This document shows positions 1 to 9,442 of a stretch of 32,163 nucleotides of DNA, piece by piece. A program made the position numbers and the translations under genes. Position 1 is the stretch's first letter. Every line of letters begins with the position of its first letter. The notes under the pieces are model-generated. The model was not told the origin of the DNA. It ran no database searches and saw nothing but the letters and a program-made list of their open reading frames with translations. Source of the stretch: an uncultured Gammaproteobacteria bacterium (GTDB lineage: Bacteria > Pseudomonadota > Gammaproteobacteria > Pseudomonadales > Pseudohongiellaceae); NCBI GenBank assembly GCA_903887045.1, contig CAISOD010000198.1, positions 1 through 32,163 of the forward strand. Reading direction: 5' to 3'.

Positions 1-127
1 GCTCGTTGAAGAAGCCGAGCATGCGACGCTCAAACCAGATCAGCATGGTGGTGATGAACAACACCGCACCGAGGATCAGCGCAATATTGATCGGGGAACC
101 GACGACGAATTGAAAAAATGCTTCCAT
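1..127 (-). CDS. nuoH: NADH-quinone oxidoreductase subunit H (5' end only)
   Basis: Only the first 42 codons are in the window; the gene runs off the left edge. The product is the membrane subunit of complex I that, with NuoB and NuoD, forms the quinone-binding chamber. The translated start gives a hydrophobic first transmembrane segment followed by W-F-E-R-R-M-L-G-F-F-N, matching the conserved ERRxLG motif at the end of TM1 of NuoH. The ATG lies 11 bp after the nuoG stop with a GGGAG-type ribosome site, in the expected nuoG-nuoH order. An overlapping minus-strand reading frame at 30-212 is a shadow. Confidence 0.9.
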   Translation of the reverse strand, partial: MEAFFQFVVGSPINIALILGAVLFITTMLIWFERRMLGFFNE

Positions 128-138
128 CTTCTGCTCCC

Positions 139-2892
139 TTAACCGTTACCTTGCGTGCCGCGGCCATAGGCCGAGGCGCTGCCAGCGTCACTGACAATGA
201 TGTTGCCGGCACGCCAGTCTTTCGGGTTCTGCCAGTTGGTTGCTTTGTTGAGTGCTACGCCAGTCGTCATGTCCTGGAAGTTCAAACCGCTCAGACCAAC
301 ACTGATGCCGACCGTGCCTGGCTGTACCGAGTTGCGTACCAGAAAAGGTACCGCGCCGTTGTTCTGTACCTGCACGCCATCGCTGGCACCAAGACCGAGC
401 CTGGCGGCGTCAGCCGGGTTCAAGGCGACATAGGCTGCAGTGGCACGTGCCTGGATGGCATCGCTTTTTGCCGTAAGTTCTTCGCTGCCGAACAGGTGAT
501 ACAGCGGGAACATGGCGAAGCCCTGCAAAGTTGCCTTGGTGACAGTGGCTGCATACCAGGCTTTGGCACCGGCAGAACCATCAAACAACAGCTCACCATG
601 CCCTGCCTGACTCAGTTCGGCGCCGGTATGCTTCTGGAATTTGAACAGCGCCTGGTTGGAGTTCCAGCCCGGCGCCCATGGCGAGTTGAAAATGGTGGCG
701 TCCGTGGTAGGCGGGACGCCTTCCATCGAGAAGGTCATGAGGCCGTCTTCGTCCTGCTCCTGCTTCGGCTCGTGCACATTTATATGCGCGCGCATCGCAG
801 TGCGGCCACTGTAACGGTGATGCTGCCGCGGTGCCTTGGCGCCGTTGAAGGTCCAGTCGGCGCCAGGGGTCAGTTTCTGCAATTTGTAGCCATTCGGCAG
901 GATGGCAGCCGCACCGCCGGTCAGGATGTGAATGCGCGGTTCCTGGCCGAATTCGGTATCGCACAGCCACTTGGCGCTGGACATGATTTCCTTCGCTGCC
1001 TTGAAGGTCGAGTAGAAGTGCTGCGCCCTGCCCTCGTAGTTGACGAAGGTGCCGGTAGTTTCGGCAAAGGTACCGGCGGCCAGTACCAGGTTGGCGGCTT
1101 CACCCGTGCGGGTTTGCAGGCTGTCGATCACCGCCAGGTTCTGCAGACTGGTAAGGAATGTGGTAACTGCTGCGCTCGCTGCACGGCGGTATAGATCGTT
1201 TTCCAGCACGATGGCTTCATTGGCGCCACTCTGCATGGCTTTGCCAAGCGTATTCTGCGCGCCATCCAGCAATAACATCAGGCCGAGGCTGTTGGCTTCC
1301 GGTACGCACAGCGCGATGTTGGCGTGCTTGTCGCCGTTGGCGAGTGCAGTGGCAATGTTGGCAGCGGCACTCAACAGGGCTGGTTCGAGGCTGCTGGTAC
1401 CGGCAACCACCAGCGGGTTCTTCGCCGCTTTCAGATCGGCGGCAATGCTGTTCACCAGTGTGGTTTCAGCAGCAGTCAGATCGTTGACCGCCGGCGCGGA
1501 AATGTCGAGGGCGTGCGCCACGGCGAAACCAATGCGGGCACTGTCGGCAGCACTGGCGATATGAACCTGTTTGGCGATGTCGTCGAGGCGGGTCGCATGT
1601 GCGCTGAGAATATAAAGCGGGCTCTTCTTGTCCATTGCCAGCGTGCGGATGGCCGCATCGTGCCACATCGGCAATTTCAACTTGGCGGCCATTTCACGGC
1701 CGATGTTCTTGACCGACTGGCGCAGCGCCAGTGCGATACGTGCAGCAGTGTTGGTGACGTCTTCACCAAGTACCAATACAGCATCGCTCTTCTCGATGTC
1801 CTTGATTGACGCCGCATGTACAGGACGGTTTTGGTAGATATCGAGTACTTGGCTCAGCAGGCCGAACTCGGCATCGCTGACTCCGGCGTAGAAATTGTCC
1901 TTGCCGACCAATGCACGCAGCGCAAAATTGGCTTCCACCGATGCGCGCGGTGAGCCGATGCCGATGGCCTTGCCCTTCATGGCACGCAAGTGGGCTTTGG
2001 CTTCAGTCGGGGTCAACTCACTCGGCTGTCCGTCGTGACTGCTGCGGCTCATGTTGACACGTAGACGCTGGTTACTGTTGACGTATCCGGTGCCGAAACG
2101 GCCCTTGTCGCAAATGAAATAGCCGTTCACTTCATCGTTGAAGCGGTTCACCACGCGACGCAATGTGCCATACCGCTCACCCGGATTTATGTTGCAGCCG
2201 ACGCCACATGCCGCGCAAACGCTTGGCGAGGTCTGCAGATCCCACTTGCGGCTGTACTGCTTGCTGAACACCTTATCGGTGAATACGCCAGTCGGGCATA
2301 CTTCGGCCAGGTTGCCGGAGAATTCGCTTTCGAGGGTGCCCTCCTGAAAGCGGCCGAAATAGGTGTGGTTGTGCGAGGCTTGCGGGCCAAAGTCAGTGCC
2401 GCCAGCGTAGTCGCGGTAGAAGCGCACACAGCGATAGCAGGTGATACAGCGGTTCATTTCATGACCAATGAACGGGCCGAGATCCTGGTTGGTGTGGGTG
2501 GATTTCTTGCCATCGTAGCGACGATAGGTGTGGCCGGACATTACGGTCATGTCCTGCAGGTGGCATTCGCCGCCTTCTTCACACACCGGGCAGTCGTGTG
2601 GGTGGCTGGTCATGATGCTTTCGATGGCCTGAGCACGGAACTTGGCCGCTTTCTCAATAGAGTAGCGGGCGCCTTCACGCGGCGATGTCATGCAGGCCAT
2701 GATCTGGCGGCCGCGCTGGTCGTCGTCGTTGGCGTATTCAATCATTGCGCACTGACGGCAGGAGCCGACTGAACCCATGCTGGGGTGCCAGCAGAAGTAG
2801 GGCAAATCCTGTTTATGGGACAGGACCTCCTCCAGCAGGTTGTTGTTGGGGTCAACTTCGAAGACCTTGCCATCAACAGTAATCTTGGCCAT
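139..2892 (-). CDS. nuoG: NADH-quinone oxidoreductase subunit G
   Basis: This is the large iron-sulfur subunit of the peripheral arm of complex I, carrying electrons from NuoF towards NuoI/NuoB. It is 917 aa, close to the roughly 908 aa of E. coli NuoG. The N-terminal 2Fe-2S ligands are visible at C34, C45, C48 and C67. A His-ligated 4Fe-4S site follows at H97, C101, C104 and C110, and a second 4Fe-4S site at C149, C152, C155 and C199. The additional N7 cluster motif C-x2-C-x3-C-x27-C is present at C226, C229, C233 and C261, as in E. coli and Thermus but not in mitochondria. The rest is a molybdopterin-oxidoreductase-like fold. It is preceded by an 86-bp AT-rich gap after nuoF, unusually long for this operon, and a GGCGGA ribosome site precedes the ATG. 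Confidence 0.97.
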   Translation of the reverse strand: MAKITVDGKVFEVDPNNNLLEEVLSHKQDLPYFCWHPSMGSVGSCRQCAMIEYANDDDQRGRQIMACMTSPREGARYSIEKAAKFRAQAIESIMTSHPHDCPVCEEGGECHLQDMTVMSGHTYRRYDGKKSTHTNQDLGPFIGHEMNRCITCYRCVRFYRDYAGGTDFGPQASHNHTYFGRFQEGTLESEFSGNLAEVCPTGVFTDKVFSKQYSRKWDLQTSPSVCAACGVGCNINPGERYGTLRRVVNRFNDEVNGYFICDKGRFGTGYVNSNQRLRVNMSRSSHDGQPSELTPTEAKAHLRAMKGKAIGIGSPRASVEANFALRALVGKDNFYAGVSDAEFGLLSQVLDIYQNRPVHAASIKDIEKSDAVLVLGEDVTNTAARIALALRQSVKNIGREMAAKLKLPMWHDAAIRTLAMDKKSPLYILSAHATRLDDIAKQVHIASAADSARIGFAVAHALDISAPAVNDLTAAETTLVNSIAADLKAAKNPLVVAGTSSLEPALLSAAANIATALANGDKHANIALCVPEANSLGLMLLLDGAQNTLGKAMQSGANEAIVLENDLYRRAASAAVTTFLTSLQNLAVIDSLQTRTGEAANLVLAAGTFAETTGTFVNYEGRAQHFYSTFKAAKEIMSSAKWLCDTEFGQEPRIHILTGGAAAILPNGYKLQKLTPGADWTFNGAKAPRQHHRYSGRTAMRAHINVHEPKQEQDEDGLMTFSMEGVPPTTDATIFNSPWAPGWNSNQALFKFQKHTGAELSQAGHGELLFDGSAGAKAWYAATVTKATLQGFAMFPLYHLFGSEELTAKSDAIQARATAAYVALNPADAARLGLGASDGVQVQNNGAVPFLVRNSVQPGTVGISVGLSGLNFQDMTTGVALNKATNWQNPKDWRAGNIIVSDAGSASAYGRGTQGNG

Positions 2893-2922
2893 TTCTATTC
2901 CGCCTGAATCTCTGTATTTAAC

Positions 2923-2951
2923 TATTAAATATCAGATACTTGTAAAACCAA
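2923..2951 (-). promoter_or_regulatory. candidate internal promoter between nuoF and nuoG
   Basis: On the minus strand a TTGGTT box (2946-2951) is separated by 17 nt from TTAATA (2923-2928). This lies in a markedly AT-rich spacer that also holds the palindrome ATTTAA-CTA-TTAAAT (2916-2930, + strand). Box matches are moderate. The call rests on composition and spacing only. Confidence 0.25.
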
Positions 2952-2978
2952 TCTCGAATCTACACTTAAAGTAGTTTC

Positions 2979-4256
2979 TTAATGTTTGTGGTACTTGCAG
3001 CCGTGGTTCACGTGTTCGACGAACTCGTCCATGAAGTACTTCAGGCCACTCTGCAGCGGTTCAGCAGCGCCGGGAGCCAAGGCACAGAAGGTATTACCCG
3101 GGGCCATGTAACCGCAGGCTTCTTTGAGGATTTCAATGTCCTGCAGCGAGCCTTCACCCTTCTCCAGTTTCAGCAACATGTGTTCTGCCCACGGTAGACC
3201 ATCGCGGCATGGTGTGCACCAGCCGCAACTTTCATGAGCGAAAAACTTGATCAAGTTGTGCACGCAGCCGACGGGGCAGGTTTTGTCGTCAAGCACCATG
3301 ATCAGGGATGTACCAAGACGGCTGCCGGCTTTCTGAACATCGCCCGGGATCATCGGCAGGTCGAGGTGTTCTGGCAGCAGGAAGTCGGTCGATCCGCCAC
3401 CGGGCAGGAACGCTTTCATTTGGTAACCATCCTGCATGCCGCCTGCATAGTCTTCGAACAATGTGCGGAATGTGGTGCCCACCGGCATTTCCCAGCAGCC
3501 CGGATTCTTGACGCGACCGCTGACACCGCTGATGCGGGTACCGAACTGACCATTGATGCCAAGGCCTTTGAACCAATCCACTCCATTGGCAACGATGCCA
3601 GGGATGTTGCAGATGGTTTCGACGTTATTGACCAGCGTCGGACGCCCCCACAAACCACTGACCTGCGGGAATGGCGGCTTGAAGCGTGGATTGGCACGTT
3701 TGCCTTCCAGCGCGTTGATCAGCGCGGTTTCCTCACCACAGATGTAGCGACCGGCGGAAGTATGCAGCGCCATGTCGAGGCTGTAGCTGGAACCCTGGAT
3801 GTTGTGGCCGAGCATACCGGCTTCATAGGCTTCCTTGATTGCTTTCAACAAGGCTTTCTCGGCCTCTTTGTACTCGCCGCGCAGGAAGATGTAGGACATC
3901 GTCGCCTGCAGTGCGATCGCCGCAGTAATCATGCCTTCGATCAACAGATGCGGATCGTTTTCCATCAACAGGCGGTCCTTGAACGTACCCGGTTCCATTT
4001 CGTCGGCATTGACGACGAGGTAACGCGGGCCGCCATCCGGCTCGGGGATGAAGCTCCACTTCAGGCCAGTGTTGAAACCGGCGCCGCCACGGCCACCGAG
4101 GCCGCTGTCCTGAACCAGCTTCATCAGGTCGCGCGGTTTGTAAGTCAGCGCCTTGGCAACGCTCTGGTAACCACCGGCGGCCTGGTACTGGGCGAAATTG
4201 AAAGCGGCGCGGCCGGCTTCAATGTTCTTGGTAAGGGGTTTGTTGGTAAGAGTCAT
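2979..4256 (-). CDS. nuoF: NADH-quinone oxidoreductase subunit F
   Basis: NuoF is the NADH- and FMN-binding subunit of complex I, where NADH is oxidised and electrons enter the N3 cluster. It is 425 aa (E. coli about 445). The glycine-rich G-R-G-G-A-G-F loop (residues 55-61) and the N-A-D-E-M-E-P-G-T-F-K-D-R segment (83-95) form the FMN/NADH site. The 4Fe-4S N3 ligands are C344, C347, C350 and C391 in E-S-C-G-W-C-T-P-C-R. The ATG start is 21 bp after nuoE. The ribosome site is weak, so translation is probably coupled to nuoE. Confidence 0.97.
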   Translation of the reverse strand: MTLTNKPLTKNIEAGRAAFNFAQYQAAGGYQSVAKALTYKPRDLMKLVQDSGLGGRGGAGFNTGLKWSFIPEPDGGPRYLVVNADEMEPGTFKDRLLMENDPHLLIEGMITAAIALQATMSYIFLRGEYKEAEKALLKAIKEAYEAGMLGHNIQGSSYSLDMALHTSAGRYICGEETALINALEGKRANPRFKPPFPQVSGLWGRPTLVNNVETICNIPGIVANGVDWFKGLGINGQFGTRISGVSGRVKNPGCWEMPVGTTFRTLFEDYAGGMQDGYQMKAFLPGGGSTDFLLPEHLDLPMIPGDVQKAGSRLGTSLIMVLDDKTCPVGCVHNLIKFFAHESCGWCTPCRDGLPWAEHMLLKLEKGEGSLQDIEILKEACGYMAPGNTFCALAPGAAEPLQSGLKYFMDEFVEHVNHGCKYHKH

Positions 4257-4277
4257 CGCGGGAGTCTCAGTCTCGTA

Positions 4278-4790
4278 CTAGCCACGTGCCTTGCATTCAG
4301 CAAGGATGGTGTCGATCTTGGCCGGCGTCAGATTGCGGTAGGTGACATCGCCTACCATCATCGTTGGTGCTTTATCGCAGTCGCCAAGGCATGGCACCGG
4401 AATCAGCGTGAACTGGTTGTCGGCCGTGGTCTGGCCGTAGTCAATGCCGAGTTTGCTGCTGATGTGCGACTTGAGGCTGTCACAGCCCAACATCCAGCAG
4501 GCAACACTGTCGCACAGCAGAATCACGTTCTTGCCTACCGGACGACGGAAAATCATGTTGAAGAACGTTGCCACGCCTTCAAGTTCGTCAGGCGGCAGCT
4601 TCAGGTAATCGGCCACAGCCAGCAGGCTCTCGTCGGAAACCCAGCCCTGGTATTTCTGCACAATCTTCAACGCTTCCAGCCCCACTGCCTGCGCATAGGG
4701 GTAGTGGGTTTTTTCATGCTCAATGTCATGAATCTCTTCCGGCGTCAGTTGGCGCGCTTTCGGTGCTGTGCTGGCGATCAGGTTGCTCAT
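4278..4790 (-). CDS. nuoE: NADH-quinone oxidoreductase subunit E
   Basis: NuoE is the 24-kDa-type thioredoxin-fold subunit holding the 2Fe-2S cluster N1a beside NuoF in the NADH-dehydrogenase module. The four ligands are visible as C93-x4-C98 and C134-x3-C138. I chose the ATG at 4790 (170 aa; E. coli 166), which has an ACGAGAA ribosome-site-like stretch. An upstream in-frame TTG at 4805 would add only five residues. The gene is separated from nuoCD by 69 bp containing a strong stem-loop. Confidence 0.96.
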   Translation of the reverse strand: MSNLIASTAPKARQLTPEEIHDIEHEKTHYPYAQAVGLEALKIVQKYQGWVSDESLLAVADYLKLPPDELEGVATFFNMIFRRPVGKNVILLCDSVACWMLGCDSLKSHISSKLGIDYGQTTADNQFTLIPVPCLGDCDKAPTMMVGDVTYRNLTPAKIDTILAECKARG

Positions 4791-4817
4791 GGTGTTCTCG
4801 TTCAATTCTGCGTTTGC

Positions 4818-4843
4818 ATGCTGCTGGGCAGGGCCCGCAGCAT
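4818..4843 (-). other. intercistronic stem-loop between nuoCD and nuoE
   Basis: The arms ATGCTGC (4818-4824) and GCAGCAT (4837-4843) pair perfectly, and the inner GGGC/GCCC (4826-4829 with 4833-4836) extends the helix to 11 bp with a single bulged base and a 3-nt loop. No T-run follows on the minus strand, so it is not a classical terminator. An mRNA-stabilising or processing element is possible. Confidence 0.5.
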
Positions 4844-4859
4844 CCGTTCAGCTGACAAC

Positions 4860-6629
4860 TCAGCGATCCACGTCCGCCATCACGAAGTCAGTAGTAGCGA
4901 CGACGGCGGTAAAGTCAGCCAGCATCAAACCACGGCTCAGGTATGGAATCGCCTGGATGTGGATGAAGGACGGCGTACGGATACGGGTGCGGTACGAGCC
5001 GATGCCGCCATCATTCACCATGTAATACATGTTGAGACCTTTGGTGGCTTCGATCGTCATCGTCACTTCGGTCGGATCCATCACCGGGCCCCAGCTGACA
5101 CTGAGGAAGTGGTTGATCAGGGTTTCGATGTCGAGCTTGCTCTTTTCCTTGATAGGTGGAGTCGTCAGCGGGTGCTCGGCTTTATACGGGCCTTCCGGCA
5201 TGTTCTCCAGACACTGCTTGATAATGCGACAGCTCTGTCGCATTTCTTCAACACGTACTGCAGCGCGGTCGTAGCAGTCGCCGTTGACACCAATCGGCAC
5301 TTCAAATTCGAAGTTTTCATAACCGCTGTACGGGCGTTGTTTGCGGTAATCCCACTCAAGGCCGGTCGCACGCAGTCCAGGGCCGGTCATCGCCCAATCA
5401 AAGGCGTTGGCAGTGTCGATCACGCCAACACCGCGGGTACGCTGACGGATCACGCTGTTGGCCATCACCATCTTGTCGTATTCGGCCAGGCGGGCCGGAA
5501 AATAATCCACGAACTCGCGGATCAGCTTGTCCCAGCCTTTCGGCAGGTCCTGTGCCACACCACCAATGCGAAACCAGCCAGGATGCATGCGCGCACCGGT
5601 GATGGATTCAATGATGTTGAAGGCTTTCTCACGGTCGACAAAACAGTAGAACAGTGGCGACAACTGGCCAAGGTCAACAGCCCAAGTGCCGTAGAACAAG
5701 AGGTGGGAACAGATGCGGAAGAATTCCGCCAACATTACGCGGATTACTTCCACGCGTTTTGGCACCACGATACCGGCCATCTTCTCAACGGCCATGACGT
5801 ACGGAAGGTTGTTCATCACGCCGCCAAGGTAGTCGATGCGGTCGGTATACGGGATAAAGGTGTGCCAGGTCTGGCGCTCGGCCATCTTTTCGGCACCACG
5901 ATGGTGATAGCCGACATCCGGCACTACATCGAGGACGTTCTCGCCATCAAGCTGCAGTGCAAAACGGATAACACCGTGCGCGGCAGGATGGTTGGGGCCG
6001 AAGTTGAGGAACATGAATTCGGAGTTTTCGGACTTGCGTGCCAAGCCCCACTCTTCCGGTTTGAACAGCATGGCTTGTTGTTCACGATCCTGGATCTCGT
6101 CGCTCATGCGATACGGATCCATCTCGGTGGCGCGCGCCGGGTGATCCTTGCGCAGCGCATGACCTTTCCAGGTGGGCGGACACAGGATGCGACTCAGATT
6201 AGGGTGGCCGGTGAATACGATGCCGAACAAGTCCCAGCACTCACGTTCCTGCCAGTTGGCACTCGACCAAAGCGGGATTGCAGTGGGCATGTTGAGATCG
6301 CCCATCTTCAGCGCCACCTTGATGCGGATGTCGCAATTGCCTGAAAACGATGTTGGGTGATACACCACAGTAAAGTCGCTGTCGGGCTGGCCTTCACGAT
6401 GGATGCGCATACGCTCGTCGATTGCTGTCAAGTCCAGCAGCATTTCGTAACGAGGGCGGTGTTCATCGCGCAAGTAACGCAGCACGGACATCGCCTTGTC
6501 ACGACCCACCCACAGGGTAGGCATATGTTCTGCTGTGTGCTGGCGAACAAAAGACGACTCGCCGAATTTTTCATACAACGCAGTAATTACTGCAGGCATG
6601 GCGGGATTGGGGTTAGCGGCGGCGTTCAT
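4860..6629 (-). CDS. nuoCD: fused NADH-quinone oxidoreductase subunits C and D
   Basis: One 589-aa protein carries both the 30-kDa (NuoC, about residues 1-190) and 49-kDa (NuoD, about 200-589) subunits. These form the quinone-reducing module with NuoB. The NuoC signature E-R-E-C-W-D-L-F-G and the following H-P-N-L-S-R-I-L are visible. The NuoD part starts with [10 protein letters not shown] and contains [11 protein letters not shown]. The fusion and its length are typical of enterobacteria and Pseudomonas-like gammaproteobacteria. The ATG start lies 2 bp after the nuoB stop, so translation is probably coupled. Confidence 0.97.
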   Translation of the reverse strand: MNAAANPNPAMPAVITALYEKFGESSFVRQHTAEHMPTLWVGRDKAMSVLRYLRDEHRPRYEMLLDLTAIDERMRIHREGQPDSDFTVVYHPTSFSGNCDIRIKVALKMGDLNMPTAIPLWSSANWQERECWDLFGIVFTGHPNLSRILCPPTWKGHALRKDHPARATEMDPYRMSDEIQDREQQAMLFKPEEWGLARKSENSEFMFLNFGPNHPAAHGVIRFALQLDGENVLDVVPDVGYHHRGAEKMAERQTWHTFIPYTDRIDYLGGVMNNLPYVMAVEKMAGIVVPKRVEVIRVMLAEFFRICSHLLFYGTWAVDLGQLSPLFYCFVDREKAFNIIESITGARMHPGWFRIGGVAQDLPKGWDKLIREFVDYFPARLAEYDKMVMANSVIRQRTRGVGVIDTANAFDWAMTGPGLRATGLEWDYRKQRPYSGYENFEFEVPIGVNGDCYDRAAVRVEEMRQSCRIIKQCLENMPEGPYKAEHPLTTPPIKEKSKLDIETLINHFLSVSWGPVMDPTEVTMTIEATKGLNMYYMVNDGGIGSYRTRIRTPSFIHIQAIPYLSRGLMLADFTAVVATTDFVMADVDR

Positions 6630-6631
6630 GC

Positions 6632-7273
6632 TTATACCTCGTCCGGGCTGCGGAGCTCGGTGGCGGCAATACGATCGGGCGCGCGCATTTCACGTTGCAC
6701 GATGTTCTTTTCGCGCATGTGAATACCTTGGTCATTGATGACCCAGGAAACCGGACGCCGCTGTTTGCCAATCGAATCCTGCAGCAGGTTCAGCCCTTGC
6801 AGCAAAGCTTCCGGGCGTGGCGGGCAACCGGAAACATACACGTCAACCGGCAGGAACTTGTCGACACCCTGCACTACTGAATAGATGTCGTACATGCCAC
6901 CGGAGTTGGCGCATGACCCCATGCAGATGACATAACGTGGTTCCATCATCTGTTCATATAGCCGCTGTACCACCGGCGCCATTTTGCGGAACACGGTGCC
7001 GGCAATGATGATCATGTCGGCCTGGCGTGGCGTGGCGCGGAATACTTCGGCACCGAAACGCGCAATGTCGTGACGGCTGGAGATGGCAGTTGCTGCCTCT
7101 ACATAACAGCACGACAAACCAAAGTTGAAAGGCCACAACGAATTCTTGCGACTCCACGCGATCATGTCTTCCAGCGTTGTCATCACCACATTCTTGCGAA
7201 TGTAGTCGTCAAACTGGTTCATGCCAGGGCTGGCGGAATAAGCCTGCTCGGGTTTGATTAATTCCCAACTCAT
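6632..7273 (-). CDS. nuoB: NADH-quinone oxidoreductase subunit B
   Basis: NuoB carries cluster N2, the last iron-sulfur centre before quinone in complex I. The protein is 213 aa (E. coli 220). The unusual tandem-cysteine ligand pair C55-C56 (in L-S-C-C-Y-V-E-A), with C121 (M-G-S-C-A) and C150 (V-S-G-C-P-P-R-P-E), are all present. The start ATG overlaps the nuoA stop by one base (TGATG), which indicates translational coupling. Confidence 0.97.
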   Translation of the reverse strand: MSWELIKPEQAYSASPGMNQFDDYIRKNVVMTTLEDMIAWSRKNSLWPFNFGLSCCYVEAATAISSRHDIARFGAEVFRATPRQADMIIIAGTVFRKMAPVVQRLYEQMMEPRYVICMGSCANSGGMYDIYSVVQGVDKFLPVDVYVSGCPPRPEALLQGLNLLQDSIGKQRRPVSWVINDQGIHMREKNIVQREMRAPDRIAATELRSPDEV

Positions 7274-7791
7274 CAGTGTGCTCCCCCGTGGCCGTGCGCA
7301 TCATGGGCATCGTGACCGTGGTGATCGTCATGGTGGCTATCTTTGTGGCTGCCATCGCTGACTGCGGCCTTGCGTCCGACATTCACAACACCACCCTCGC
7401 CTTTGAGGTTGGCAAGGTCACTCTGTTGGCGCAGCGTGCGCCATTCCAGGGCACCTGCTTTCCACAGGTACAACAGGCCGGCAAGCAGGATGGTGATGAA
7501 TACAGTGACTTCGACGAAGCCGAGCCAACCGGCTTCACGGATTGAAATGGCCCATGCGAACAGAAAGGCGGCTTCAAGATCGAAAATGATGAACAGAATA
7601 GCGGTGAGATAGAAAGGCACTGCAATTTTCAACTGGGCAGAGCCGGTGGGTAACACGCCCGACTCGTAGACATCGTGAGTGGCGTGGTCTTGGCGCTTCT
7701 GACCCAGCATAGTCGAAGCGAACAGCAGCGCACATATCAGCACGACAACGATAATCGTGTATATCAGCAAGGGCCAAAGGTCGATGTTCAC
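7273..7791 (-). CDS. nuoA: NADH-quinone oxidoreductase subunit A with His-rich C-terminal tail
   Basis: NuoA is the small three-helix membrane subunit at the junction of the peripheral and membrane arms. The protein is 172 aa against about 147 in E. coli. Three hydrophobic segments lie near residues 5-27, 60-82 and 90-112, with the conserved Y-E-S-G-V region in the loop between helices 1 and 2. The extra length is a C-terminal tail (7276-7359) with ten histidines and several aspartates. The start is a GTG with AGGA seven bases upstream. It is first in the operon, after a 256-bp gap. Confidence 0.95.
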   Translation of the reverse strand: MNIDLWPLLIYTIIVVVLICALLFASTMLGQKRQDHATHDVYESGVLPTGSAQLKIAVPFYLTAILFIIFDLEAAFLFAWAISIREAGWLGFVEVTVFITILLAGLLYLWKAGALEWRTLRQQSDLANLKGEGGVVNVGRKAAVSDGSHKDSHHDDHHGHDAHDAHGHGGAH

Positions 7792-7818
7792 GCCTGGTTC
7801 CTGTAGTGAAAACAGAAG

Positions 7819-7848
7819 TATTTAGTGGTATCCACGGTACCTGACCAA
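7819..7848 (-). promoter_or_regulatory. candidate sigma70 promoter of the nuo operon
   Basis: On the minus strand TTGGTC (7843-7848) is spaced 18 nt from TAAATA (7819-7824). Transcription would begin about 20 nt before the nuoA GTG. The rest of 7849-7969 shows no gene and nothing else I can name. Confidence 0.35.
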
Positions 7849-7969
7849 GGCTCCATTGCAGAGGCCGGACGGATACACATGAAAGATGTGGCAAGACAGC
7901 GATCTGACTTCTTGGTGACGCCGTTTTTCAGGCCGCCTGGGTCCAAACCGGAGTGGTCAAACCCGAGGG

Positions 7970-7999
7970 AAAAACCGTCTTGCTGCCTGCTTCAAACGG
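7970..7999 (-). terminator. possible intrinsic terminator after sthA
   Basis: Read on the minus strand, CCGTTTG (7993-7999) can pair with CAAGACGG (7975-7982) with one bulged G. It is followed directly by TTTTT (7970-7974). The helix is short. It lies about 50 nt after the sthA stop and would separate sthA from nuo. Confidence 0.4.
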
Positions 8000-8047
8000 A
8001 GGGGAAATTTACACATTCACCCAGTGATCTTCAAGTCATTTTCCCGT

Positions 8048-9439
8048 TCAGAATATGCGATTTAGGCCATCAAGCGCGGCCACCTTGTACGCTTCCGCCA
8101 TAGTCGGGTAATTGAAGGTGGTATTGAGGAAATATTGCAGAGTATTGGCACCGTTCTTTTGCTTCATGATGGCCTGGCCGATGTGGACGATTTCCGACGC
8201 CTGGTCACCGAAACAATGGATGCCGAGGATCTCCAGCGTGTCGAAATGGAAGATGATCTTCAACATGCCTACTTCGTCGCCGGTGATCTGCGCGCGGGCA
8301 ATGTTGCGGAAAAAGGCTTTGCCGACTTCGTATGGAATTTTTTTCTCGGTCAGTTCGGCCTCGTTGAGCCCTATCGTGCTGATTTCGGGAATCGTGTAGA
8401 TACCGGTCGGAATATCCTGCAGCGCCGAGAATGCCGCTGTGTCGAAGATCGCATTGGTGGCAGCCCTGCCCTGGTCGTAGGCCGCGCTGGCGAGAGCCGG
8501 ACGACCAATTACGTCACCGGCGGCATAAATGTTGGGTGTGCCGGTCTGGTAGTGATCGTTGACGACCAACTGGCCGCGACTGTTGGCCTTCAGCTTGACG
8601 GCCTCGAGGTTCAACTTGTCGGTATTGCCGGTGCGACCGTTTGCCCACAGCAGGATGTCGCTTTTGATCTTCTTGCCGGATTCGAGATAAGTGATGACAT
8701 GGTCATCATGGTATTCGGCTTGTTCAAAATGCTCATTGTGGCGGCAGCGCACATTGAGGTTGCGCAAGTGGTAGCTGAGCGATTCCGAGATTTCGATATC
8801 CAGAAACGACAGCAGTGAAACCGAAGGATTGATCAGTTCCACCTTGCAGCCGAGGCCGCCGAAGATCGATGCGTATTCACAACCGATAACACCCGCACCG
8901 ATGATGGTGACCTTGCGCGGCTGTAGTTTGAGACCCAGGATGGTGTCACTGTCAAACACCCGCGGATGAGCGAAATCGACATTTTCCGGTCGGTACGGCC
9001 GCGAGCCGGTGGCAATCATGAAGTGTTCGGCGTGCAGTTTGGTCTTCTCGCGTCCTTGCTGTACTTCTATCGTATGGGCGTCGACAAAGCTGGCAGTGCC
9101 CTCGTAAATGGCAACATGGTTGCGCTGATAGAAATCGGCACGCAAGGTGCCCTGCTCGTTGACGACATGGTTGGCATGTTTCATCAGCTGCTGGAAAGTG
9201 ACTTTCTGCACATCGCCGAATTCGCGGAACATCGGATGGGTTTTGAACTGCATCAGTTGCTTGACACCGTGACGCAGGGCTTTTGACGGAATGGTTCCAA
9301 GATAGGTGCAGTTGCCGCCGAGGCGCGGACCATCGCTCACGAGCCCGACGCGGTGGCCGTGTTTGACGGCATTCATTGCCGCACTCTGACCAGCCGGGCC
9401 GCTGCCGATGACTATGAGATCGAAACTGTGCTTGGCCAT
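8048..9439 (-). CDS. sthA: soluble pyridine nucleotide transhydrogenase
   Basis: SthA is an FAD enzyme that moves reducing equivalents between NADPH and NAD+ in the cytoplasm. The 463-aa protein belongs to the disulfide-reductase flavoprotein family. The N-terminal FAD dinucleotide motif is G12-S-G-P-A-G. The redox-disulfide region reads [17 protein letters not shown], with one Cys (C44) kept and the second replaced by Thr. This is diagnostic of SthA as opposed to lipoamide dehydrogenase or mercuric reductase. A second Rossmann motif (I-G-A-G-V-I-G-C-E) binds the nicotinamide nucleotide. The start is 3 bp after the apbE stop, so the two genes form an operon. Confidence 0.95.
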   Translation of the reverse strand: MAKHSFDLIVIGSGPAGQSAAMNAVKHGHRVGLVSDGPRLGGNCTYLGTIPSKALRHGVKQLMQFKTHPMFREFGDVQKVTFQQLMKHANHVVNEQGTLRADFYQRNHVAIYEGTASFVDAHTIEVQQGREKTKLHAEHFMIATGSRPYRPENVDFAHPRVFDSDTILGLKLQPRKVTIIGAGVIGCEYASIFGGLGCKVELINPSVSLLSFLDIEISESLSYHLRNLNVRCRHNEHFEQAEYHDDHVITYLESGKKIKSDILLWANGRTGNTDKLNLEAVKLKANSRGQLVVNDHYQTGTPNIYAAGDVIGRPALASAAYDQGRAATNAIFDTAAFSALQDIPTGIYTIPEISTIGLNEAELTEKKIPYEVGKAFFRNIARAQITGDEVGMLKIIFHFDTLEILGIHCFGDQASEIVHIGQAIMKQKNGANTLQYFLNTTFNYPTMAEAYKVAALDGLNRIF

Positions 9440-9442
9440 GCG

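Noticed and set aside
118-1194. 358-codon plus-strand frame antisense to nuoG
   Set aside because: It is the mirror of the nuoG coding bias, with no domain or start signal.
3234-6344. Plus-strand open reading frame of 1036 codons antisense to nuoF, nuoE and nuoCD, also open across their spacers
   Set aside because: It lies opposite three genes with complete catalytic and cluster-ligand residues, its product has no recognisable domain, and no ribosome site or context supports it. Long open antisense frames are common opposite codon-biased GC-rich genes.
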